DNA of 64,000 bases, taken from assembly GCA_018697195.1 (NCBI GenBank), contig CM031879.1:25913660-25977659 (forward strand), in the 5' to 3' direction. Shown piece by piece: positions 50,131 through 61,400 of this stretch (its first letter is position 1; each line of letters opens with the position of its first letter). The position numbers and the translations under genes were made by a program. Below the pieces are notes generated by a model, which saw nothing but the letters and a program-made list of their open reading frames with translations, ran no database searches and was not told the DNA's origin. This DNA is from Certhia americana (Eukaryota > Chordata > Aves > Passeriformes > Certhiidae).

Positions 50131-50540
50131 TGTGTAGGGGGGCTGTGGCTGGTTTGAGGTCAGCTTTATTCATAGCAGCCAGTATGATGCTGTTCTGGAT
50201 CTGTGACTAAGCAGTGTTGATACAGACCAACACTTTAGCCATTGCTAAGAAATTGCAATAAGATTTTCTCCATTTCTCACTCTGCCCCACTATCAGCAAG
50301 AAGGCTGGGAGTGAGCAGGAGAATGGGAGGGGACATCATCAGGACAGCTGGCCCAAAATTACCAAAAGCAAATTCCAAGCTTTATAACGTCATGTTCAGC
50401 AACAAAGAAATCAGCAGTTTGGTTTTTCCAAACACACTACTGCTTGGAGTCAGACTGGGCACTGGTCTGCTTGTGGGAGGTGAGAAGTGATGCAGATGTC
50501 TTTGCACCACTATTTATTTTGTATCATATCCTGGAAGAGA
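50131..50540 (+). mobile_element. ERVL-type LTR fragment, U3 side
   Basis: Plus orientation. It begins near TGTGTAGGGGGGCTGTGGCT and continues through CATAGCAGCCAGTATGATGC, AGCAGTGTTGATACAGACCA, TTAGCCATTGCTAAG, AGGCTGGGAGTGAGCAGGAG, TGGGAGGGGACATCATCAGG, ACAGCTGGCCCAAAATTACC and TATAACGTCATGTTCAGC. These are ordered landmarks of the U3 of a very common bird ERVL LTR, including a partial cAMP-response-like ACGTCA at 50387-50392. The expected U5 end is not recognisable after about 50540, so the copy appears 3' truncated. No flanking duplication was identified. Confidence 0.75.
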
Positions 50541-53500
50541 ATGCAGTACATCTTTTAGAGTTACTCTGAGGTTAGCAATAATTTCCAGCCACATAAAATT
50601 CATATAAAAAGGAATATGCAACTGACTCTAAAGATCTCAACAATAATTTTATAGAAAACTTTTATTTTTGACTAAATTATTTCTTTATTTCTAGAATATT
50701 GTTCAGGTATAGACAGTACTAGTACATTCTTCTAAAGTATTCCTTTTTTTAATTTTAAAAATTATTTAATATTTTTAGACTCATACCAGCAGTGACTTTG
50801 ATTATGATCCAAGTAAACTCCTATTAATAAAGATGGATTAAAACTGACCATAGTGTTAGGATGCGGTGTTTGATTCTAACATTTCTAGTAGAAGTGGGAT
50901 TGCTTCAGATTTTCATCATGGTTATTGATAGGAGACTTCAGATTATTAATTTTTTTCTATGTCGCAAATTTTCTGAAGTCAATGCTTTGTCAGTCTTTAC
51001 TTTTAGGTTCAGGACAACCTTATTGTCACTTAGTATATGATTCATAATAACACTGAAGTTTCTTTATTTGGCATAAATGGAGATGGATAAGTCTATGCTT
51101 TAACTTATAAAGCCACTATAAATGGTATAGTATTTTTCACTGCTCATCTAGTGGTTACATTTCAGTGTATGCAATCCTAGAACATAATTTTGAGGATTAG
51201 GTGCCTGCTCTACATCCATCTTCACTGTACAGAAGAAAATGTGTTAAAGGGGTTTATAATCACAGCAAGTAACAATAAGATCACAGTCTAAATTTTACCG
51301 GTCCCAATAATACATTTCTCAGCTCAGAACATGTTATTTCACACTGTGTTCTGTCCCGTCATGGAGATGAAGTCTCTCTCTCAGCCTCACAATCCTTCTC
51401 TTGATGAGGCAACTTCACCACATTTCCCCATCTGATCTATACTAGTTCCTTAATGTGTATTTCTCAGAGCAGAAAGATTTTACTTCCAGTGTTACGTTTT
51501 CATAATGCTGCTGCATCCTGAGGTTTTCTCCAATCACAAGATTACAAGCCACTTTTCTGTTAGAGTTGTTTAGTACCATCTTTCACAGCTCAGTTCTCAA
51601 ATTCCCTTATATGTTTCATATTTAATTCCAGTAGTATCACTAGCAAGAATCATATATGTAATGTTTCTGTTTCTCTATCAGATTTCATGATTCTAAATTT
51701 CAATTTCCTATATTAATGTTCTTCTCTACTTTCTGCTACTCCAAAGATTTGGTAACTATGCCATCCCTTTCTTTGCTTGCCAACATGTAACAACAAAAGT
51801 AAAAATCAAGGAACTGAAAAAGAGAGGTAAGAAAAAGCATCATGCATATTAATGAGGATAAAACCATATTCTACTAACAACCTACTATTATTCTTTTACA
51901 TAAAAAAAAAACAAAACAAAAAAACACCCCAAAACAAAAACCAAAACTGAATATGACCTGAGAAGCTGCAAAAGGAAAATTGAAAATCATACAAATACTC
52001 CTTGTCAGAAGACAATTCAAGGAATTCCATCAAAAGACAAAATACCCAAACCACCACAGCACTCCATGATGGTGAGAGGGATATACCCATAAGTGGGTAG
52101 CATGTATATTATCCCTTAGCTGTGTGCAGGGCTGCTTAACCTACAGGTATCCACTGTAATACTGTGTAGTGTTCCTTATTTTCATCTCCCCTTAAGAATG
52201 AGGGAGGGAAAAGGAAATATTGACAAATTTAGAGCAATGCAACAAGAAAATATGCCATTTTTCACAGAGCTAATCAAAAGTCCAAATACCAGCATCTCAT
52301 ATAGGCCAAGCTATTCTACACTTAGGCTATGAAACAGTGTGACCTGTTATTCCACAAGAAATTCCAGCAGAAAAAACTGTGCTCCCAGTGTGGGTTAGAG
52401 TATTGTAGTCTTCTCCTCAGTGTGTTAGAATATATTGAGCAAATTGAGAACACCACCTGTTCAGAATATGTAGAAACTTTACTAATGACTATAGTCTATC
52501 AGAATAAATTTTAATGGAAAATGCTAGCACTCAAATTCATTTTTGCTTGCAGACATCTTGTAGGGTCAGTAGGGTGATGAAGTGATACTGGTTAGAAATT
52601 CTAAATCAGTGTAATCTTTAATAATTCTGTATCATACTGTCTGCTTGCATCTGTACTACTTTAATAACAATGGAAAAACAAATAACCATCACACAGAAGA
52701 ACGAAACAGAGAGATAGCATATGATTTGTAATATTAAATAAAGGAGACCCACAGCTATTTATAAACTCAGAAAAAATGTGCCCTTTTTAATGGAGAAATA
52801 CAGAACATTCCCCACTGATTCCATCAAAAGTAAGTCCCCTAAGGCACTGCAAAACTAAATATTTTTGTACAACACTTCATAGTCAGAGCTGTACAGTATG
52901 GGAAAATAGGCCTTGGTGCAGTAACACACATCACCAAATTCCCCTCTCTGAAAGCAGGTTGGAATTGTGCTTTTGGGCATACAGATAAAACAGAATCATA
53001 GCTATTCTACTCAGAATTGAAGCTATGTTTTGTTTTAATTTTTAAAGTTGCTTTCAAGATGTTGAGATTGGGTTTATAAGTGATTGGCTAATGTCAGCAT
53101 CAGTAATCTCACATCAAAAGGGCTCTGTTTAGATCTGACAGTGGAAAAGGAAAAATTGATGGATGTAATGTTTGTGGAGTGGTGTGCAAAGAAATGCAGA
53201 TCTTTGTTGTTCTATGCCTGCAGTCAGCTATGAAAACAAGTCTGAAGAAGCTTTGTAACTGCAGAAGCATCATACATATTAATCAGACTGAATCAATAAC
53301 CTAATCCTGCTTTCTTTTAAGAAATGGTAAAGATTCCATAGATTTCAGTCACAGCTCAGTGTAGGTTCTATAAATATAATGAGTGAAAGGACTTTGAAAG
53401 TGGAGAGATTTACTGAATGTCTTTTTACACAAGAAAGGTAAGACTGTATACTGTTTTCAAAATAGAGCTTGTAGAAATATCAACAAGACAGAAAATGAAT

Positions 53501-53543
53501 TTTATATTTATTGTAAAATATGTGAACAAATTGTATCCCTGGG
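50541..53543. other. Unique AT-rich sequence
   Basis: No gene, RNA or repeat family was recognised. A CAAAA-rich segment lies at about 51900-51950. Confidence 0.5.
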
Positions 53544-53562
53544 AAAAAAAAAAAAAAAAAAA
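53544..53562. repeat. Poly-A tract (A)19
   Basis: An uninterrupted A run. Nothing upstream is recognisable as a retrocopy. Confidence 0.9.
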
Positions 53563-54226
53563 GATGTTGCGGATGGGACTTGTTTCTGGTTTCTTTATCT
53601 AAGGATTATCACCTGTTCTATGAAGTTCTTGCTCTTAAATGTTTTATGTGTCAAATCACTTTGAGGTCTGTAAGCTGTTCTTTGCCTAGTTTCAGTAAAA
53701 TAACCACAGAAATTAAGTAAGATGATCCTACATAAAGTGTGCGTGTAATGATAGATCTGGCTTACTGAGACCTATTTAGACAAGAGTTTTGGAGGAAGAT
53801 AGCCTGTAAGTAAGGACTTATTCTGACCCATCTTCCTTTTCCTCCAAGCTATCAGCATACAAAACAGAGTAAGCCTGAAAAGAAGCCATTCTTTTGGGGC
53901 TTGATGTCCTTTTTTTCCCTGTCTAATTTTTTTTTCCTTTTGCTTTTGGGCTTTGCATCAGACTCTAATATTATATCTGTTTGGACAATAAACTTAGCTG
54001 ATTGAATTAGAATACTAGCATAAGGCTACTTAATATAGCCTAGCCCCAAAAATTTAGTGCCTTGGAGTAGTCATATATATCAAGCTACATAGATACTCTT
54101 ACAGGGCACAGGAAGGCCTTAGCAGACCTGTCTTGGGTGTGCATACACATGTCATTTGTACATATATCCAGACCATGGTCAAAGTGTTGTGTCTCCTCTG
54201 GTCCCACTTCAACTGACTTCCATTGG

Positions 54227-54254
54227 AAAAAAAAAAAAAAAAAAAAAAAAAAAA
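54227..54254. repeat. Poly-A tract (A)28
   Basis: An uninterrupted run of 28 A with no AATAAA close upstream and no flanking duplication seen. It is therefore treated as a simple homopolymer and not as a retrocopy tail. Confidence 0.9.
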
Positions 54255-57200
54255 GTGGTACTTAAGCAGGATGCGAGCAAAAACACTTTTCAGAAGCCCT
54301 TCTCAGGATGATGTGGGAAGAAGTGCTATGGGCCCTATCTGTAATACATGTTTTAAGTGGAAGTAAATTAAAGCTCTGTCTAATAACTTTGTCAATCCAA
54401 AAGAGTCCATAGAGAGATTAGGGTCCCATTCATCTGTAAAGGCCAAATGTTACCTGGGGAATGTTACCTCAGTCCCTTCAATACCTCTAAATGCCAGTGG
54501 GATCCCTAGGAAACCAACACCTGTGTCTATGTATTAGAAAAGCTTCAAATCAAAATCATACACTCAGTTTTGTCAGCTAGAATTGGGGCCACCTTGGCTG
54601 AGATACTTGTGATCATTAATATATAAATATTTATGATGTATAGCAAAATTATTGCCAAAATTGGGGTTTTTTTGGTATTGGGAAAATCTTGTTTAAATTT
54701 TGTACTTTAGCTGTTAATTTTTGGACTGAAAAAGCCATCTCTCGTGCTGTCAACAAACCAAAAAGGACTAAGCTTATGGACTGTTAGAGCAGAATTTTTT
54801 AAGCAGATGAAAGAAGTTAACATAAAAATGATCAAGCTGGATCAGAAAAAATGTTAGTGTATCCATAGACTCTGTCCATGGTAGTAGACAATAGCAGATA
54901 TCAGAGACAGATATAAGAACATGACAAGCAGTGATTCTTGCTCAGTATAGCCTCTAGCAAAGTTCAGGAATCCCAGGCTAGAGAGGAAGTTGTTACCTCA
55001 TTAGCTGGTGAGGATTTCTTTGATTAATTCATTCAATTAATTTCAAGATCTACATGAAAATTTTAGCATCCACAATGTATCACGTCAAAGAATTTTATAA
55101 AAATTTGTGCTGGATCAGCCTAATTTCAAACAAGTTCTTTCTGGTTTATGAAAAGGTATTTTAAAAATCTCTGAGTAGCTTTTTCATGTCCCTTAGGATT
55201 CTACAGGCTTTGCTCATATTCTTTTTGTAACCATTTTTTTCCCAGAATAAATTATGTCATCACCTTAGCAACTTCTCATCCTGAAGCCACTCAGTCTTTT
55301 GCTACCCTTGTCATCCTTGTCTGAGGAAGCAATAATATAAATAGTCCCTAAATGTAGACATTGTTTTTCTACAGTGGTAGAATGCCATTGTCTTTTTTAT
55401 TTCTTGTTCACTTTTTGTGATTCAATTTATTTTACTGGTCCCTGCTCAGCAGTGTATATTTCCATAGAAATACTCTAATTATTTTTCCTAAATGGAGATC
55501 TTTATTTCATGTATGTTTAGTCCAATATTTTATCCAGATTTTAAAGAACTTTTTCACATTTTTTATATCAACTGACACTGAATTTTGCATGCCACTTTCA
55601 TTCTCTAGTTATTATCCATTATCATGGGATCCTTTTCAAACTCTCAAAAATTGGGCTTTCTAATACCTTAGCAGCAATACCAAATTGTTAATTGATGTTT
55701 TCTTTCCTTTTCTAGGATATTTGTAATTTCATTCCTTTGTTCTTTTAGCTTGGATAGATAATGAATCTGCAAATCAAGCATTAGATTTTATATTAAATCC
55801 ATACAGGGTTTCATATTAACAGTGGATTTGACAATCTTTCATCACCCATGTTTAAGAAATGGAGGCCTCTTCAGTTGCCTCATTTTTCAGGTCTGCTACA
55901 TCAAATTCTTAATAAATTATCAGCACATTTAAATTCATTACCTGATTTTATCCCAATTTAACACAAATTAAAGTCCTCAAACTAAGCTTTTTATATGTTT
56001 GTCAGAAAATGGCCATCAAAAATTCCTGTTCTTAAACTGCCAGGTAGAAGTACTTCAGTAAAATCTGAAGTGAGATTATCATTTTGCAGAATAAAAAGGT
56101 TAAATTAACTTAGAGTTAAAATAATACCTGGGTTCTAATCATATGAGTAGTGCTTCAAAATCTACTTGAGCTGGAAAGAAAAGAGAGGTGGAAGAAATGT
56201 TGTGATTATTTTTGATGGCTTGTAACTCATCAGGCCTATTGGTCCTGCTTTAAGTCCATGAGCAGACAAAACAGGAGAAGAGAAATATCTAAATATTAAT
56301 GCCTGTGGTGTTGTGCCTTCAGGGCACATAAGTGATGGGAATTAATGTGTGCACTGAATGCAGTCCAGACTCCTCAGCAGTGAGTGATTAGTACTAAACT
56401 ATACTGCATTAAGGACCATTAGAGGATAATACTTCTCTTTAGCCCAGTTTTTCTACTGAAAAATTTCTTTCAGATTACTTCGCTCTGTTCCCAGGGGAAA
56501 AAACAAACAAATGAATAAACCCAACAACTAAATCTGACGGAATACATTTAAAAAGAAAGCATGTGTGAGAAGTAGGCACAAATCTCTTTATATTTCTGTG
56601 CTAGTTGCCTTAAAGCAAGCACCAGTGGTAAGCTTTTGGAGACAGAAGGGTCAGCGGAAGGGGGAACAAAGTGGGTGAAGGACTGGTTGCTTTGTTCACA
56701 CATTGTTAACACAGCTGTGCCAACAGATGGAGAAAGATACCCTAAACTGGGTAGATATCTCTCCTCACAGAATTAGTCAGAAAAAAGACTATGATGTTCT
56801 GATTCACGATTTGTTCTCATCCAGAAACGTTACTAGCCCTTTCTTGGCACTTTGAAAAAAGCCACAATACAGTGAGATGACTTAATATTTTAAAATCAGC
56901 TATGAGCTACATGATTTTATTGTGGAGATAGATTTTATATTCATGTCTCAAATTTGATACAAATCAAATTTGTTACAAGTTTATTGTGGTTCCTTTTTTG
57001 AGTTTTCCATGCCTGAAGCTTCCTAGGTCCTAAAATAGCAATAATCTCTTCTGGGTTTGTGTAGGTGTGACAGATTGTAAATTCCATAGTGCCTTTCAGT
57101 AGAACATCAAAGCATGAACGTAAAGTATGTATTTGTGATTATTACTTTCTAGTGATGGTGACATTTTGAAAAGTCTTCAGTGGTTATCAGGGGATAAACT

Positions 57201-58373
57201 GATATACACTGTCAAAGTAGTTCACCAGTTGACAAGTACTATCCCTTTCTAACCTCACCACCTTTTAACAGATGGAGAATTCCTAAGAGGTTCTTTAAAG
57301 CCAGAAAAATCTGGATTAACATGCTATGGAACCTGCCTATCAGACAAGTGAGGCCTTTGTGCCAATGCCAATGTTCCACTCCAGTATCTTCTGATAATGC
57401 CTCTTTTTGGAAGACAAATCTCTGTCCTAAACCCATAAAGATCTTTATTTTGGGTAAATACACAGTATTTAAAGATCTTAATAGAGGACTCTAAGTTTAT
57501 CAGTTGTACACATAGATGGTCTCCACTGAGCTATGAACTTAGATTTTAATTTCTCTTCCCTTAGATATGTACTGTTTTGATGTCTGCTGCAACTTGGTTG
57601 AATACTTTTCTTCCATTAAATATATTACAGAGACTATATGAATCCATATACATTTATATCCACGCACTGTATTTATTCATGTATATATTTCATCTTGGAA
57701 ATACGGACAAGAAAGTAAAACAATTGTACATGCTATACTTTGAATGTGCTTTTTTGAACAATTAGAGGACCCTGAGTAACCAAAGAAAGATGAAAGAGCA
57801 TGAGAAGGATGATTGTTATTTTAAAATATGGCTGAGGCAATTCAAAAGCATGAGATTTGTTTTCAAGACTGGATAAATGGGATTTGAAACTTTCTAGACT
57901 ATTGTCACTATCATTGCTGGAGTGGAGAAAAACTAGAAATTTTTAGTCACGTCTAACATTCACAAAACCTGATGTGGAACTTTGTAAAAAATCCAAAACA
58001 GGTATTACTTGTGCTACTTTGCAAAGTCATCATTTTTATTCATTTAAGCCTCAAAAACCAGAAAACTGACTTAGGTTAAATATTTTACCTATGCCCAATA
58101 AAAAGTAGAACTTTGAGTTAGGTTTCTGTCAACATAGGCTTTATATCTCATACTTTCCCTTCATGTAGGTTTTCACTTGTCCTACAGTGGATTTACTAGA
58201 TAACTTCACTACTAGCTCCCAGTATTTCAGTCTTAACTGAATTAGGATTTTATCTAGAGAAGACAAAGAGTTACTGCAAGTTCAATAAAATCTCCTTTTA
58301 TTTTTAAAAACTTCAAGAGAGCCCTAAAAATTGTTGCCCTAAGAATTGGGCCATTCTCCCTGTTGAAAGGTAC
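54255..58373. other. Long unique AT-rich stretch
   Basis: No gene, RNA or repeat family was recognised in 4.1 kb; all frames are short and without domains. Confidence 0.5.
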
Positions 58374-58465
58374 CTGAGAACAGAAGTGGCACACCCTTCC
58401 TGTGTGACAGCCAGCTCGACAGTTCAGATGGAAGAAGTCATCAATGCCAACACCCAAGCACATAT
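58374..58465 (-). other. Weak exon-like candidate (cysteine-rich frame)
   Basis: On the minus strand a possible acceptor (TTGATTCTTAG) is followed by 92 nt that stay open in one frame and by a possible donor CAG|GTACCT. The frame reads as a 30-residue cysteine-rich segment (FFHLNCRAGCHTGRVCHFC). I do not recognise the protein. The polypyrimidine tract is only moderate, and chance occurrence in 64 kb is quite possible. It is listed as a candidate to test and not as a gene. Confidence 0.15.
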
Positions 58466-61400
58466 CTAAGAATCAAGAATTGGGCGGAGTGTCCCCCTGA
58501 AGGGCCAGCCTCTCTCCTCAGAACACAGAGGAAAGCTAGGAAAAGTGCTGTATATCTGACATTTATATGGATCATGTTAGGTGAGATCAGTAATTCCTGT
58601 CAGTTGGTGGCAAGTGGATTACTGTAGAGAAAACATATCTCTGACAGACTTCCTTCCATGGCTACATTCATAGATTTAGACTAGAGTCAGGTTAGCAGCT
58701 GCTCTTCAACTTTTAATATTTGCTCAGGTAGGATTTTCATGATGGAAGGTATTCTCTATTCTGCTCTCATACTAAGATGAAGATATCTTCCTGAAACTGA
58801 AAATTAAGGTTAAGCATCAACTTGGATTACCCTAAATGACACAGGCAATTGAGAAAATAGTAGGCAATTTTGTGATATCTTTCTCTCTGTGGTATCTGAA
58901 AGAATCACATTTTGATGCGCAATCCTCAATTAATTCAGAAATGTGTTTTATTCAGAAACTCTTCTGACATATTTCATGTTCTCCTGTCACCTGAGAATGT
59001 AGAAAACCTACACTATAAACTAAAATATGATTTCCCAATATTTTTCCGCATTTCTTTAAGTCAGCTGGAGCATATGCCAAATGTTCCTCTTGACTAAATA
59101 GAAGTCTTTTTTGAAGTGAGAGATTAATGACTTTGTTAACTATTCTTACACCTATTCTTTTTAAACAAAATTATCTGCAAATATTAACAGAACTTCTTCC
59201 AGAAATGAATGTTCATTCTTTGTTCCTATTCTTTTGGTCTATGTTTGTTTTCTTTTTTACCGTGGTAACACACTGACAAAAAAAGGCTATCAATGACACA
59301 AGTCTGAGTTCTATGTAACAAAGAAACAGCATCTAATCCATTTTATTTCTGCCAGATTCCAGTGACTTACTTTTCAGACTTATTGTAAACCACTGCAAAA
59401 GTTACTCAGCATATTGTATATTGCTGGGACCTCTAAGCTAACTCAGCACTTTCAAACAAGCAATATTATTTCTTGGATCTTTTGATACTTATATTTCTAC
59501 TACAGAATGACTGATCTCTGAGGGAATTTGGGTCCTCCACAAACTTAAATTTTCACACTTTTTGTTATCTTTTTTTTTTGAGTTGCATATCCTGTAAGGA
59601 AAGGATGGAATAATAGTATAAATAGCATGATTATGGAATAACATGTGCTTTGCAATACATATTATGATGTGCTATGACATAGTTCTTGATATTTACCAAG
59701 AGAAGGAAAAGAAATTGATACTACTATTTGATATTTTTGTGGTTGAAGCTTCTCTCAACAATACCTAGGAAATATCTGTTAGTTTGTTATGACTGGAGTT
59801 TTAGGGGAATGTACCCCTAATTCTTCATCTAAGATTTCTTCTGGACTAAAATTATAACCAGTGTATCATATACTTTAGTTGTCATGCAGAAAAAGCTTCA
59901 GAGCTTATATTTTATACTTTTGCAAGCTGAAAGGGTAGGATTAAATTATGATGATAATTAAAAATGCAATGGAGGACTATTATGCTAGGATAGAAATATT
60001 GCATGCTAGCTTCATTCACAATAAAGAAAAGTTAAGATATTAAGAATTTAATTTAGTGAACATTGGCTTTGTTTTGTACACTAAATTCACTTTTTCTAAA
60101 GAGACTGCCCACATATGGTTACTGTGTAATAAATGTCCACATAGAGGAGTATAATAATTTTTATTCTTTACTATGTACAAAAATAATTATATGATCTGAT
60201 TAAAAAAATTATATACTTAAATATGGAGATATCAAAGACTTATTTTAAACAGAGTTGAAAGAAAAAAAGCTCAAGAAACAAATTCCTTTGATTTTCTTCC
60301 AGGCTCAGTTCTATGCTGCCTTACATGCCTTTAATCTGCAAAGCAGCAAGGTAGCCCCTAAAAACTTCTGTCAGTTATGAAAGGATAAGACTGAGCTTGA
60401 AACCATTGGGGAAAAAAAAGAAAAAAGAAGTGAAATGACAGAGTGAAAAAACAGACATTGCATTTGCAATATGCTGCTTACTGACTGAGAGTCTCAGGCT
60501 GTATCTGAGAAGCGGAAAGCTCAAGGAAGTTTATGATGAGTTTCCTTCCTTTCCCCCTTTTGTTTTCCAGATTTTTAGTCTTATATATAGGTAGGAAAGA
60601 AAGCACCTGTATTTTCCAAGGCACAGGATATGCATTTGTGGACTGAGTTCTTTTCTTCACTAACACTGAAGAGCAAAATTAAACGATTTCCTAAAGGGCA
60701 TGTTCCAAGACAAAGAGGAATTCAGTCAGAAGAACACAAAGACCTCATTACTTGAGATTGACTGATGGAAGCAGTGCCCCTAACATCCCACACAATTTAC
60801 ATGTGTGAAACTGAGGCAGATTCATAAAGGACCATTTCTGCAACATGCTGACGCTAAGGCATATAGAAAGTTTTCATAACTGCCTACAAGAGATCTTTTC
60901 AAATTTATAAATCTCAGTGTCAAAAAGACCCATTACAGCCACCTAGCACAACGTCAAACAAAACATGCAGCTTTTCTCACAGAAATTTATGGGCAGCTTA
61001 TGGGTGTTGAAGCATATTGTATGTAACATATCCTGTATGTAGTACCTATATGCTTAAGCAGCTTTTCTTTTCAGCACTATGGAAAGAATCCCACATTTTA
61101 AAAACCTAATGCAAAGCCTGCTGGAGCCACAGAAATGAAATACACATGTCTACATCAGAGACAGTGATTTTGCTCTCTTCACAGCAGCTAATGAACATAA
61201 ACAGACACTCTGATGGCAGCTCATCTCATGCCAAAACGAATATCTAAAAACAGTTATATAAATCACACTTGGAAATGCCTCTTTCTTTTCATCAGCTGTA
61301 AAAGAGGCTTAGGATGAACAGTTCAAGTATATACATCCACACTCTACACATCAAAAGTCAGATGAAATAAAATTCTCCCAGAGAATTTTTTTGCAGATTG

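Noticed and set aside
54200..54254. Poly-A of 28 as the tail of a processed pseudogene
   Set aside because: There is no polyadenylation signal nearby, no recognisable transcript upstream and no flanking duplication.
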